64,000 bases of DNA. It comes from Nocardia carnea NBRC 14403. GTDB taxonomy: Bacteria > Actinomycetota > Actinomycetes > Mycobacteriales > Mycobacteriaceae. Shown here piece after piece: positions 10,901 to 18,199 of this stretch. The translations under genes and the position numbers were made by a program. The notes beneath the pieces were generated by a model. That model did no database searches. It saw nothing but the letters and a program-made list of their open reading frames with translations, and had not been told where the DNA came from. Where the stretch lies: contig NZ_BAFV01000037.1 of assembly GCF_000308515.1 (NCBI RefSeq), forward strand, positions 1 to 64,000, read 5' to 3'. Positions within the stretch are counted from its first letter, which is position 1. Every line of letters begins with the position of its first letter.

Positions 10901-11245
10901 TTCCCCGCCGGCCTTACCGGCTACCCCGGCATCGTCGAGTGCCTCCCAGGTGACCTCGAGCAGGAGACGCTGCTGCGGGTCGAGACCGGTGGCTTCACGC
11001 GGGGAGATACCGAAGAAATCGGGATCGAATTCCCAGGGATCGGTGGTGAGGAACGCACCCCGTTTGGTGTAGCTGCGACCGGGTGTGCGTTTTTCCGGGT
11101 CGTAGTAGCGCCGGTAATCCCAGCGGTCGGCGGGGATCTCGACGACGGCATCGCGTTTACCGGCCACGAAATCCCAGAACGATTCCGGAGAGTCGATTCC
11201 CCCTCCGAATCGGCAGCCGATACCGACTATGGCAATGTCCGACAT
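4322..11245 (-). CDS. Highly reducing type I polyketide synthase, Mas/Pks2-like (KS-AT-DH-ER-KR-ACP)
   Basis: 2307 residues; ATG with GGGAGGA eight bases upstream. KS spans about 1-430 with the catalytic set Cys175 (DTACSSS), His310 (VEAHGTGT) and His350. AT spans 525-830 with Ser620 in GHSVG and a YHS motif at 721-723. DH spans 890-1150 with His923 in HVVGGMRIMP and Asp1081. ER spans 1405-1725 with the nucleotide loop HGAAGGVGSAA. KR spans 1745-1935 with GGFGGFGMATG, Ser1884/1885 and Tyr1898. ACP spans 2020-2100 with Ser2060 in LGLDSL. This order, one fully reducing module without thioesterase, is that of mycobacterial mycocerosic acid synthase, which acts iteratively on CoA-bound starters. 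The X in GHSXG is Val, not the Gln usual for methylmalonyl AT domains, so malonyl-CoA is favoured but not certain. No FadD or loading module is adjacent. Residues 2102-2307 form an odd low-complexity tail, listed separately. Confidence 0.93.
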   Translation of the reverse strand: MSDIAIVGIGCRFGGGIDSPESFWDFVAGKRDAVVEIPADRWDYRRYYDPEKRTPGRSYTKRGAFLTTDPWEFDPDFFGISPREATGLDPQQRLLLEVTWEALDDAGVAGKAGGESVGVYIGGFVVDQSVVGVVGPALAHVDMHTAASASYTMLSNRIAYALDLVGPALTIDTACSSSLVAFHLACQALENGDCTMALAGGVNVMLQPETFVMMCKGGFLAADGRCKSFDAAGDGYGRGEGGGIVVLKKLDEAVRDGDRIYAVVKATGSNQDGRTAAITVPNADSQEALARAVCARSGLTPEEITYVEAHGTGTPVGDPIELRALGTVYGAAESRPETLGVGSLKATLGHTEAASGIASVIKSALALQHRTIPPQGWLDEPNPDIPFADLNLHIQLEPQPLPADAGPMTIAVNGFGYGGTNAHTILQEFRPAATSPADRERHHLGVLPVSARSAPAVRAMAGRFADLLAAGADPDHLAEAAWTRLAHHQFRTGVPLRERAELVAELRQYAGGEGRDAVRTVSQRTDEPVFVFSGMGPQWWGMARDLLAADGVFAATARTVDAAFAEVAGWSILEELLRPEKESRVTATEVAQPANFLVQVGLVAELAQYGITPARIVGHSVGEVSAAYVTGMLTLREAVTVAYHRSRLQATTAGTGAMLAVGTGAEKVREYIGDDAAVDIAAVNSPGSLTLAGDVDRLDEIAEKLTEDGAFARALRVEVPYHSRFMDPILGELRTALAELSPRAPRIPLVSTVTAQAVVEAEDGFDAEYWCANVRQPVRFADAIAGLVSAGHRVFVEVGPHPVLSGNIREVLLAAGENGATVATLNRKAHDADSIRRAIAGVYAAGVLDIAALFPPEGPATEHLPLPRYPWQNTRLHNPLPLFEQLRLGSPGTYTMLGDPDMEGRPGWMLQVGTELLPWLPDHVVGGMRIMPGAAYLDAALSAAATRSGDTRVALEDVRFVAPMVMAQPDVPFLELGIEEGGGRFLIRSRSATGSVWTVHSTGRILNGSYETIVDTVPEPESAVDFEPELFYAALASRGLQYGPAFRRVTAVRAGRDAVVATVDATIAAGSGHLAHPAVVDAAMQTVALLFAQDGLGDGAMVPVGVEAVRMYRALPEEVTVVARRDPESGRLADVRLLAVDGTLCLHLIGVRLGALTPGGSPLQRMADFYYSDTMEPAEPIDTATLGETGTPATVILALGDSDRARALAETLPGARYRLTTGDDPDLETELTELLRTSTEEPETDRIHVVIVAGRIEDDLADLWTLKRIAVATHEFAAPGEGDTPIVGIGDGSCHITLVTEHAFALPDTPAPPDSRQAALAGARRVLLNEQPALRWRLIDTEPGTSLDDLVIELGVPGAFQYDNSDEVLLRAGARWLPRITTPLQERIDILETAEPLTDPEADFELEIPKSKLLSALAWRRTPRRDPGPGEVEVGMRIIGLNYKDPLKVMGILGERELAETFFGTSPGMEGVGAVTRVGAGVTDIAVGDLVALAAKGMMRRYHIVDRTAVIPLPAGTDPAVCTSTTAFGTAEYSLLDLARLEPGETVLIHGAAGGVGSAAIQVAKTRGARIIGTASTEERRAHIRELGADHTLNSRSLNFADDVLALTDGAGVDVILSSAPGEALRQNFKAIREFGRIVEVGKADIYTGGLLELAVFDKNLSYFSMDLDRMCRFRPLQLADLLRRVVEKFQTGEYRPLPYELYGTHEVAKAFDDTIRSTKIGRIALSLSDEAPPVRPMLPELEIDPAGTYLIAGGFGGFGMATGTWLVAKGARRLVLVGRSGAATPAARRQLAAWRAAEVTVIEERADIADAATVTALVARAHDPRYPLRGVFHAAGAVADNRVEHMDAEQLARVYRSKVHGARILHDAVTGAGARPDMFVLYSSGGSMFGIFGQYNYTAANLAVEALAEEWSRAGERVLCVGWGHMSGAAGGMAADEKVAKYLELAGFGPIDMADGTLYLEQALRLGVTRAAVIPTDWSKLTAAFPQMSRTGRLAALVAASVQDNSMLAKLKADLTALEEGKRGQAMARMLADQLAVVMGVQPDTIDLTVPVTELGLDSLMAVEFGSRVSKQLGIELMSLQMGRAFSLEQAGPKVAELILATDPAAGFAASLPGSAPGPDGSPDATPVSSGKVAVTWKPGTALGNGTGTVDGSARADGAADSRKADSNGTAAGSHEDRPAAAHRVESTAGNGEGKPADNHVGPAPRTDGEPITDNNGRPVTGDGSGPTGADSTEFATSNGDRPSGEPAAGNGGGPTSGEPAADNGGETAGGDGAEPVAGNGGESVGGSGTESVGSARVLLGREAPR

Positions 11246-11484
11246 CTACGTGTCCTCCCGGATCCGGGTGAGCTGCGGTGTTCGCCGCCGGCGCCGCCGG
11301 AAACATCAGTTGCGATGAAAGTCCGACAGAAGTGCCAAAGGTTCGCAAAATATCCGGTGCCGCTACGGCATCGGGGCCGACGCTACCGATGCCGTTCGAG
11401 TGTCTGGAACCGCTTCCGGACAACCTTCCGTCACCACACAAGCGGTCACCGGCCGAATTGTGAAGTAGCCCAGTATGGTTGCGT
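11246..11484. promoter_or_regulatory. Upstream region of the polyketide synthase operon
   Basis: This 239-bp gap separates the polyketide synthase start from the stop of the Ag85-like gene; both genes run on the minus strand. It is less GC-rich than the genes, notably around 11300-11350, and must hold the synthase promoter. I could not pick convincing -35/-10 boxes or a clear terminator for the Ag85-like gene. Confidence 0.4.
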
Positions 11485-12528
11485 TCACCCGCGCAACGCC
11501 GCAGCGAACAGCGGCCACGAATCATGGAGTTCCCGCTGCCAGTACCCCCAGGAATGCGTACCGTCGGGTCGTAGCGCCACCGTCGCCGGGATGCCCAGCT
11601 CGTGCAGGCGTTCACCCAGCCGGGCCGTACATTGCGCCGCGACCGTCTCCAGGGCGCCGCCGATCAGCAGCTGGTCGAGCAACTTGCCCGGATTATGCCG
11701 GATACCCGGGCCTTCCATGGTGTCGAGAGCGCCGGGTGCACCGGTTCCGGCGGAGACGTACAGGGCGAGTCCACGTAACTTCCCGGCGTGCAGGAACGGA
11801 TCGTTGTCCGACCACGCCGGATCCTGCGGCGGACCCCACATGTTGAGTGGATTCCCCCCATAGCTGCGCACTACCATTTCGACCATCGCGCGACCCTGTG
11901 GATCACTGGTCCGGACACAGCCGCTGTAGGAGCCGAGCGCACGGTACCGGCCGGGGGCGGCGAGGGCGAGCTGGAATACCGACGCCGCGGCCATCGAGAC
12001 CCCGGCGAGCGCGTTGGCGCCGCTGCCGCGGTAGGCGGCGTCGATCAACGGCGGCAGTTCCGCGGCGAGGAAGGTGGTCCAGCGCTGGCGGCCCAGTACG
12101 GGGTCGTCGGCACGCCAATCGGTGAAATAACTGCCTGCGCCGCCGATCGGGTTGACGACGGTGACCTGTTCGGAGCCGAAGAATTCGGTCAGATCGGTGC
12201 GGTCGAACCAGTTGCCCCCGTCGCCGCCGCCGGTGATCCCGTTCAGCAAGTACAGCACCGGCGCCGCGGCCGCCGGATCTGCGGCCGGTAACACCCGTAC
12301 CGGGATCTCCCGGCCCATAACGGCCGAGTACACGGCCAGTTCGACCGCGCGCCCGCCGAGTGCCCGGGTGCCGGTTATCCGGGATTCCGGCGTCCCCGGC
12401 CGGTCGGGCGCGGCGGGCGCACCCGGGTACGGAGGTGCGGCGGAGCCGGGGGAGACCGCGACGGGTACGAGAGCGAGCACGGCCACGAGGACGAGCAGGA
12501 TCCGGCGCGTGCGGCGTGGGTGACGCAT
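11485..12528 (-). CDS. Secreted antigen 85-like acyltransferase/esterase (esterase D family)
   Basis: 347 residues with an N-terminal signal peptide (RRTRR, a hydrophobic stretch to about residue 25, then a likely cleavage at SAAPP). The nucleophile elbow is GVSMAAASV with Ser178, closely resembling the GLSMAASSAL of the mycobacterial Ag85 mycolyltransferases. The catalytic His325 lies in GTHSWGYW, again as in Ag85 (GTHSWEYW). The acid is probably Glu294. Ag85 enzymes transfer mycolic acids between trehalose monomycolate molecules or onto arabinogalactan outside the membrane. It lies just upstream of, and on the same strand as, the polyketide synthase-MFS-PapA operon, so it could act on the exported lipid. 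A plain secreted esterase is the alternative. Confidence 0.85.
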   Translation of the reverse strand: MRHPRRTRRILLVLVAVLALVPVAVSPGSAAPPYPGAPAAPDRPGTPESRITGTRALGGRAVELAVYSAVMGREIPVRVLPAADPAAAAPVLYLLNGITGGGDGGNWFDRTDLTEFFGSEQVTVVNPIGGAGSYFTDWRADDPVLGRQRWTTFLAAELPPLIDAAYRGSGANALAGVSMAAASVFQLALAAPGRYRALGSYSGCVRTSDPQGRAMVEMVVRSYGGNPLNMWGPPQDPAWSDNDPFLHAGKLRGLALYVSAGTGAPGALDTMEGPGIRHNPGKLLDQLLIGGALETVAAQCTARLGERLHELGIPATVALRPDGTHSWGYWQRELHDSWPLFAAALRG

Positions 12529-12795
12529 CGCCGGAAGTTATTGCGCCCGGCGGCCTGCCGGACGGGATTCGGCTCAACTCTGTGATGTGGGCCAGCGCGT
12601 GATGGATTTTCCTGCCACCGGTCCCAAGCCGGTCCGGCCGGCGGGGGCGAGCCGGAGATATGGACATACGACTGGACAGGTGTCACCATCGGTGCGCAGC
12701 CGGTATTCCGTGGCTGTGCCGAGCGACGAGAGGAACAGACGCGTGGACATCCGTGCGAATCGGGGACCGGAGCACAGGATCGGCGGTGGCCGGCG

Positions 12796-13305
12796 ATGAG
12801 CACCATGCGTCCTTGTGAACGGGTCGGGCTCGAATTCCTCGAGAATGCGCCGGTGCGGTGCAGTAACAGCGTGGACCTGGCGATCACTCCCGAGCAACTG
12901 TTCGAGGTACTGGCCGATGCCGAATCCTGGCCGCAGTGGGCGAGCGTGATCACCAAGGTCACCTGGACCAGCCCGGAGCCCCGTGGCGTCGGCACGACCC
13001 GGATGGTCGATATGCGTGGCGGGCTCGTCGGTGACGAGGAATTCCTGGTCTGGGAACCGAACACCCGGATGGCGTTCCGGTTCAACAGTTGCTCCACCGG
13101 CGCCCTCGGGGCATTCGCCGAGGACTACCGGATCGAGCCGACACCGGAGGGCTGCCGGCTCACCTGGACCCTCGCACAGCGCCTGGCCGGGCCTGCGCGT
13201 TTCACGGCGTTCGCGGCGACACCCTTCATGAATATGGCGTTCCGCCGGTTCCTGGCCAACCTGCGCCGCTACACCGATCAGCGGTTCGCTCCCGCGCAGC
13301 CCTGA
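12796..13305 (+). CDS. SRPBCC (polyketide cyclase/START-like) family protein
   Basis: 169 residues. The fold signature is seen in VDLAITPEQLFEVLADAESW followed by PQWASVITKVTW and the late GTTRMVDMRGG, which matches the helix-grip family of lipid- and polyketide-binding proteins (polyketide cyclase/dehydrase, PF10604 type). No catalytic residues can be assigned, because the family works through a deep ligand cavity. It stands alone, transcribed away from the Ag85-like gene, and ends in a strong hairpin terminator at 13312-13339. Its ligand is unknown. Confidence 0.75.
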   Translation: MSTMRPCERVGLEFLENAPVRCSNSVDLAITPEQLFEVLADAESWPQWASVITKVTWTSPEPRGVGTTRMVDMRGGLVGDEEFLVWEPNTRMAFRFNSCSTGALGAFAEDYRIEPTPEGCRLTWTLAQRLAGPARFTAFAATPFMNMAFRRFLANLRRYTDQRFAPAQP

Positions 13306-13311
13306 ATGCGA

Positions 13312-13339
13312 CCGGGGCGGACTGCGTCGTCCGCCCCGG
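13312..13339. terminator. Bidirectional hairpin terminator
   Basis: Perfect 11-bp stem (CCGGGGCGGAC and GTCCGCCCCGG) with a 6-base loop, placed between the converging SRPBCC gene and the membrane-protein gene at 13348. There is no T-run, as is usual in actinomycetes. Confidence 0.75.
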
Positions 13340-13347
13340 GCCGGGTC

Positions 13348-13740
13348 TCAGCCCATCAGCAGTGAGCCCGCCAGCCAGGCGGCCAGCACCAATACCACCC
13401 CGATCAGCGCGCCCGGATACAGCGCACGCCCGCTGCGTGCCGCGTTCACCGAGGTGGCGGCGCCGATCAGGAAGCCGAAGCAGCCACCCAGCACGATGAT
13501 CCAGTTCCCGGTACTCGGATCGGTATTGCAACCGGTACGCCCTTCACAGACGCCCATCGCCAGCAGGAACCACGGGGAGATGACCACCGAGACGATGGCC
13601 AGCGTGGCGAGCAGGAACCACAGCAGCGCGGTGATCACCAGATCGGGCCCGCGCGGAGCGGGCAGCGGCGCGCCCCGGCCGTAGGCCTCGTCCGGGATGG
13701 GGGCGACGGGGTAGTCGGTGGACATCTGATTCGGGAACAT
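13348..13740 (-). CDS. Small membrane protein of unknown function
   Basis: About 125-130 residues depending on the start. The ATG at 13740 (MFPNQMSTDY) has a weak GAGG four bases upstream; the ATG at 13725 lacks a ribosome site. The frame is open further upstream, but that part is arginine-rich and looks like intergenic DNA. The N-terminus is proline-rich and cytosolic-looking. Three hydrophobic segments follow (VITALLWFLLATLAIVSVVI, then WIIVLGGCFGFLIGA, then LIGVVLVLAAWLAG), with a loop carrying two cysteines (GVCEGRTGCNTD). I do not recognise the family. Confidence 0.7.
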   Translation of the reverse strand: MFPNQMSTDYPVAPIPDEAYGRGAPLPAPRGPDLVITALLWFLLATLAIVSVVISPWFLLAMGVCEGRTGCNTDPSTGNWIIVLGGCFGFLIGAATSVNAARSGRALYPGALIGVVLVLAAWLAGSLLMG

Positions 13741-13917
13741 ATGCCTCGCGATCGCTCGAGCCGACAGGGCCGCTGATAGGTATTTCGGAACCGTGCCTGT
13801 GCCGCAACTGATCCGGCACGCGCGCGACACTACACTGCGTGGCCGGTCCATGGTGGGGTCCGTGATGATCGGGCCCCGGCCGGCCTCGCGAACCGGACGG
13901 TGCGGTGTGGCCCGCGT

Positions 13918-14901
13918 CTAACGTTGCGGTGTCCCGGGCGGCCGGGCGTCATCCGGCGGATCGCTCTCCACCCCCCGCACCCCTTCCGGTTCTGCTGCCG
14001 GGGTTTCCACGGCCGGCGCCGGCGCCGGTGCCGGTGTCCGATCGGCGCCCGTCGCCACGTAATTGCTCGTCGTCGCCCGGGACACACTGACCCGCCAGGG
14101 AATCCACGACCACGGCGACCCGTCCGTGCGGCGCGGCACCATCGCGACCGCCACCACCGCCCCTGCCACAGCGGTCACCACTGCGGCAATCGCGGCCGTG
14201 GTGACCGTACCCGAGGCCACGTAGTCGATCCGATTCAAACCGGCCACCGGTTTGGTGCCGTCGTTGAACGCCCAGTCGATCCAGGAGCCGATCTGACCGC
14301 CGAGATCCCAGCGCCGGGCCGTCATATCCTTGAGGCTCTTCTGCCGGGACGTCAGATACAGCAGGTTCACCACGACCAATATCGCGGTGAGCACGGAAGC
14401 GCCGGTGGCGATCCGGGCGAAACGTGGTGAATCGGTGACGATGTAGATCGCCACGGCAGCGAGGCAGACCGCGATCGCGGCACTGGCGGTCACCGCCCAC
14501 GAACCCGTCAGATCGGCGGCGGGCGGTGCGCCCTTGGAGGACCATACGGACAGGTAACGGGTGGTCGTATCGATCCGCCCGAACGCCGTTGCCGCGGCCG
14601 TTCCGTCCGGTCCGTTCGCCACCATCCAGTGCTGGAACATCAGGATGAACGCGACGATGCCCCCGAGTGCACTGAATACGTAGCCCCACTTACCGGTCAG
14701 CCGTGGTGCCGTGCGGATATCGTCGGCCCGGCCGCGGGCTCGCCGCAACAGGGCGGTGGCCGCGGCCCGGCGCTCGTTCCACCGCTGTATCCGGTCCCGG
14801 GCCGGGTCCGTGGCCCCCGCGCTACCCGGGGTACCGGCAAACGAGGAGCGCACCGCGTCGGTATCCGCGCTGCGGCCCCACGGGGTCGGTTTTGCCATCA
14901 C
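13918..14901 (-). CDS. Membrane protein of unknown function, four helices
   Basis: 327 residues. A charged N-terminal region of about 75 residues is followed by a helix at about 76-95 (GYVFSALGGIVAFILMF), an exported-looking loop, helices near 135-155 and 165-185, a second loop, and a helix at 235-260. The C-terminal 60 residues are rich in Pro, Ala and Glu and probably disordered. Two methionines compete as start (MMAKP). The layout resembles many mycobacterial and nocardial wall-associated membrane proteins, but no family can be named. It is followed on the same strand by no close partner, so it is probably monocistronic. Confidence 0.7.
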   Translation of the reverse strand: MMAKPTPWGRSADTDAVRSSFAGTPGSAGATDPARDRIQRWNERRAAATALLRRARGRADDIRTAPRLTGKWGYVFSALGGIVAFILMFQHWMVANGPDGTAAATAFGRIDTTTRYLSVWSSKGAPPAADLTGSWAVTASAAIAVCLAAVAIYIVTDSPRFARIATGASVLTAILVVVNLLYLTSRQKSLKDMTARRWDLGGQIGSWIDWAFNDGTKPVAGLNRIDYVASGTVTTAAIAAVVTAVAGAVVAVAMVPRRTDGSPWSWIPWRVSVSRATTSNYVATGADRTPAPAPAPAVETPAAEPEGVRGVESDPPDDARPPGTPQR

Positions 14902-14970
14902 CCCAGTGTATTTCTGCGCCCACTGCTGGGAATAGGTGATAGAAACGCCTGTGCCTCAACAGGTTCGACG

Positions 14971-15342
14971 CTACGCGGCATCCGTTGGCTGTGCGTGCCC
15001 GTTGGCCACCAGATCGACCACGGTATCGCGGAGCACGGCCTGGATACGGTGCGCATGCTCGAGGAGCGCGGCCGAGGATGCGCCGTGACCGGGCGGCTCC
15101 GCTTCGGCGGCGGCTACCAGGTCGTTGGCGGTATGACACAGTGCCAGCAAGCGCCGCACCATATCCCGCCGCTCGGCGGCCGGTATGACTTCTGCTTCCA
15201 CGAAGATGTCATCGTCTCCGGCGGATTCGTTGTTTCGCGGTCCCGGCAGATCGCCGAATACACCGGACCGGAGAGCCCGGGCATACCGGCGCCCCGCACG
15301 GCACCGGATCGTCCGGTCCCGCATCGCTTCGGTAGCGTCCAC
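14971..15342 (-). CDS. Hypothetical protein
   Basis: 123 residues from a GTG at 15342, or 117 from an ATG at 15324; neither has a clear ribosome site. The central part (ERRDMVRRLLALCHTANDLV, then a second helix AALLEHAHRIQAVLRDTVVD) looks like a small all-helical soluble protein, while the first 30 residues are arginine-rich and may not be translated. It is divergent from the lipase gene at 15377. No family recognised, and the call itself is uncertain. Confidence 0.45.
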   Translation of the reverse strand: MDATEAMRDRTIRCRAGRRYARALRSGVFGDLPGPRNNESAGDDDIFVEAEVIPAAERRDMVRRLLALCHTANDLVAAAEAEPPGHGASSAALLEHAHRIQAVLRDTVVDLVANGHAQPTDAA

Positions 15343-15376
15343 ATCACTGTCGATCTACCCGCCGGGAGGTAAAACG

Positions 15377-16582
15377 GTGTACGCAGGCCGGGTTCTGCTG
15401 ACGCTACTGGCTGCTGTGCTCGTGGTGCCGGTTGCCGCCTGCGGTTCCTCCGACGACGGGCAGGCCACCGCTCCCGCGAACCGCGGGGAGATCGTATCGG
15501 TGACCCCGATGCCGGCGATGAACGCCTCGGAAACCAGCGCCTATCTCGACAAGTGGCAATACCCCCTGCTGCAGGCAGGGGGTGTCCGCCGCTACAGCGT
15601 CGAATACCGGACCGTCGCCGCGGACGGTGCCCCCACCACCGCCAGCGGATTGGTCGTGGTGCCCGATACCGAGAATCCCCGCCTGCGCGCGGTGTCCTAC
15701 GCGCACGGCACGATCATGCGCCGCGACGAGGCACCGACCGCCTACGGCGAAACCGACCGCGCCCGGGCGACCCTGTTCGCCGCCGCCGGCTACCTCGCCG
15801 TGGCCCCGGACTACCTCGGACTGGGTACCGGGCCGGGACCACACCCCTATGCGCACGCGCCGTCGGAGGGCACCGCGTCCGCGGACCTCCTGCTCGCGGC
15901 CCGCGAGCTGCTCGACCGGCAGGATCGTGAGCTTCACCCCGAGGTCCTGGTCACCGGATTCTCCCAGGGTGGGCAGGCCGCACTCGCCCTCGCGCGGGAT
16001 CTGCGCGAAGGCGAGGTGGACGGTTTCGGTCTCGGTGCGACGGCCGCGGTGAGTGGACCGTACGCCGTCCAGGAGGTCCAGGCGCCGGCGGCGTTGGACG
16101 GGCGGGTGGGCCCGCGCCAGGCGGTGGTCTACCTCGCCTACTGGATCACCGCGATGAACCGTATCTACCACCTGTACGACCAGCCCGCCGAAGCATTCCG
16201 GCAACCGTACGCACAGGGCGTCGAGGAACTCTTCGACGGCCGCCACGATATGCTCCGGATCGGGGCGGGCCTCCCGCGGACACCGCAGGAACTGCTCACC
16301 CCGGAATTCCTGTCCCTGGCCCTGAACCCGACCGGTGCTGCCCTGCGTGCCATGGCCGACAGCGATGCGGTGTGCGACTGGCAGGCCGGTGTTCCGGTCC
16401 GGTTGTACGCCGCTCCGGGTGACCGCAGTGTGCCGTTCGAGAATTCGCAGCGCTGTATGAAATCCGAACTCGGCGCCGATGCCGAGCTCATCGAACTCGG
16501 CGATCTCGACCACGGCGGTACGGTACGTGCGGCCCTCCCGCAGATCCTCGAATGGTTCCGGAATACGGCACCGCCCGCCTGA
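15377..16582 (+). CDS. Lipoprotein alpha/beta hydrolase (secretory lipase-like)
   Basis: 401 residues from a GTG at 15377 with GGGAGGT six bases upstream, which fixes the start inside a longer open frame. The N-terminus is a lipoprotein signal with lipobox VAAC and a mature start CGSSDDG. The alpha/beta hydrolase core shows the oxyanion region SYAHGT, the motif PDYLGLGTG, the nucleophile elbow GFSQGG and a late histidine in DLDHGG. The order resembles the secretory lipase and prolyl-oligopeptidase-like groups of Nocardia and Mycobacterium. It is likely to be an envelope-anchored esterase or lipase. A 15-bp terminator hairpin overlaps its stop codon. Confidence 0.85.
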   Translation: MYAGRVLLTLLAAVLVVPVAACGSSDDGQATAPANRGEIVSVTPMPAMNASETSAYLDKWQYPLLQAGGVRRYSVEYRTVAADGAPTTASGLVVVPDTENPRLRAVSYAHGTIMRRDEAPTAYGETDRARATLFAAAGYLAVAPDYLGLGTGPGPHPYAHAPSEGTASADLLLAARELLDRQDRELHPEVLVTGFSQGGQAALALARDLREGEVDGFGLGATAAVSGPYAVQEVQAPAALDGRVGPRQAVVYLAYWITAMNRIYHLYDQPAEAFRQPYAQGVEELFDGRHDMLRIGAGLPRTPQELLTPEFLSLALNPTGAALRAMADSDAVCDWQAGVPVRLYAAPGDRSVPFENSQRCMKSELGADAELIELGDLDHGGTVRAALPQILEWFRNTAPPA

Positions 16583-16604
16583 ACCGGTGGGTTCGGGCGG
16601 GCGG
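16571..16604. terminator. Terminator hairpin overlapping the lipase stop codon
   Basis: 15-bp stem with one G-T pair (CCGCCCGCCTGAACC against GGTTCGGGCGGGCGG) and a 4-base loop. It serves the lipase gene on the plus strand and the converging MFS gene that ends at 16625. Confidence 0.75.
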
Positions 16605-16624
16605 TGCGCTGGGGAGCGGCGGAA

Positions 16625-18199
16625 TCAGTGCATCAGCACCGGCGCCGGAGCGTTCTCGCCGGTCTTCGGCACCGAACTCGCCTTACGCGGGAGCAGCAGC
16701 GAGAAGACGACGGTCACCACACACAGCACGAAGGCGACCCAGAAGCTGGTCGCATAGGCATCCGCCATCTCGCCGAGCATGATCTCCTCGAACTTGTCGC
16801 CCAGACTCGCCAGGTACTGCAGCACCGACGGATCCGGCTGTGCACCGGTCCGCTCCGCCTCCATCATCGCCTGACCGGCCGAGACCGCCTCCGAGCTCTG
16901 CATCCGGTTGGTGAGCACCACGGAGATCACCGCGACACCGACCGAGCTGGCGATCTGCTGAATGATATTGAGCAGCGTGGACCCCCGCGCCACCTGCGCC
17001 TCCTTCAGCGTGCGCAACGCGGCGGTCATCAGCGGCATCATCGTCAGACCCATACCGAGACCCATGACGAACAGCACGCCGAGAACGTAGAAGTAGGAGC
17101 TGTCGGCGCCGATCTGGGTCAGGCCGAACATGGTCGCGGCGAGAATCGCCAGGCCGACCGGGACGACCCGGCCGACCGGGACCTTGTCCACCAGCATGCC
17201 GGCGATCGGCATGGTGAGCAGCGATCCGAGGCCCTGCGGGGCCACCAGCAGACCCGCCATCAGCGCGCTTTCACCGCGCACCTGCTGGAAGTAGGTCGGG
17301 ATCAGCAGCAGGCCACCGAAGAACGACGCCGAGAACAGGAACATGGTGACCGTGGCGACGGTCAGATCGCGGTTCTTGAACAGCCGCAGATCCAGCAGCG
17401 GATTCTTCGGTTTGAACGAGTACACGATGAACGCGGCCACGAGCGCCCCGCCGACCAGCATGGTCGCCCACACCTTCGGCGTGTTGACGGTGCCTTCCTC
17501 CGGGATGGAGGAGATGCCGTACAGGAACAGTGCCAGACCCGGCGACAGCATCAGCATGCCCACGAAATCGAACTTCTCGGTGGGCCGCGCCTCATCCTTG
17601 GGCAGGGCGAACCAGGCGTAGACGATGGCGATCGCACCGAGCGGCAGATTGATGAGGAAGATCCAGTGCCAGGACGCGTCCTCGATCAGCCAGCCCCCGA
17701 GGATCGGGCCGAGGATCGGGCCCAGCAGCATCGGCACACCGAGGATGGCCATCAAGCGGCCCATCCGCTCGGGTCCGGCGGCTTTGGTCAGGATGGTCAT
17801 ACCGAGGGGCATGAGCATGCCGCCGCCGAGGCCCTGGATCACCCGGAAGCCGATGAGCGCGCCGATGTTCCAGGACAGCGCGCACAGCACCGATCCGGCG
17901 GTGAACAGCAGCAGTGCCATCATGTAGAGCCGTTTGGTGCCGAAGCGGTCGGCCGCCCAGCCGGTCAGCGGGATCACGGTGGCAAGTGCGAGGGTGTAGG
18001 CGGTGACCGTCCACGCGACCGTCGAGTAGTTGGCGACGTCGAATTCGGACTGGAACGTCGGCATGGCGACGTTCACCACCGTGATGTCCAGAATGGACAT
18101 GATGGATCCGAGAACGACGACACCGGCCAGTTTCAGCACCGATGCGTCGATCTTCTCCGGGGCCCCCGCGGCGGGCGCGGGGGCTGGACTTGCGTTCAC
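16625..18199 (-). CDS. MFS drug efflux transporter, DHA2 (EmrB/QacA) type
   Basis: 524 residues from a GTG at 18199 with AGGAGAG five to six bases upstream; the GTG overlaps the stop of the marR gene (GTGA). The open frame runs on upstream but crosses the marR gene and is not coding there. The hallmark MSILDITVVNVAMPTF lies in helix 1 and the loop after helix 2 is DRFGTKRLYMM. Hydrophobic segments cover the length as for 14 helices. The pair marR-MFS, translationally coupled, is a classic efflux cassette in which the regulator senses the exported compound. The substrate cannot be told from sequence. Confidence 0.92.
   Translation of the reverse strand: MNASPAPAPAAGAPEKIDASVLKLAGVVVLGSIMSILDITVVNVAMPTFQSEFDVANYSTVAWTVTAYTLALATVIPLTGWAADRFGTKRLYMMALLLFTAGSVLCALSWNIGALIGFRVIQGLGGGMLMPLGMTILTKAAGPERMGRLMAILGVPMLLGPILGPILGGWLIEDASWHWIFLINLPLGAIAIVYAWFALPKDEARPTEKFDFVGMLMLSPGLALFLYGISSIPEEGTVNTPKVWATMLVGGALVAAFIVYSFKPKNPLLDLRLFKNRDLTVATVTMFLFSASFFGGLLLIPTYFQQVRGESALMAGLLVAPQGLGSLLTMPIAGMLVDKVPVGRVVPVGLAILAATMFGLTQIGADSSYFYVLGVLFVMGLGMGLTMMPLMTAALRTLKEAQVARGSTLLNIIQQIASSVGVAVISVVLTNRMQSSEAVSAGQAMMEAERTGAQPDPSVLQYLASLGDKFEEIMLGEMADAYATSFWVAFVLCVVTVVFSLLLPRKASSVPKTGENAPAPVLMH

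Noticed and set aside
9314..11863. 849-codon open frame on the plus strand opposite the polyketide synthase and the Ag85-like gene
   Set aside because: It is antisense to well-motivated genes, has Arg/Gly/His-rich composition without motifs and no ribosome site; long antisense frames are common at this GC content.
12587..12799. 70-codon frame overlapping the SRPBCC start (ATGA)
   Set aside because: Arg/Pro-rich, no ribosome site, atypical codon use.
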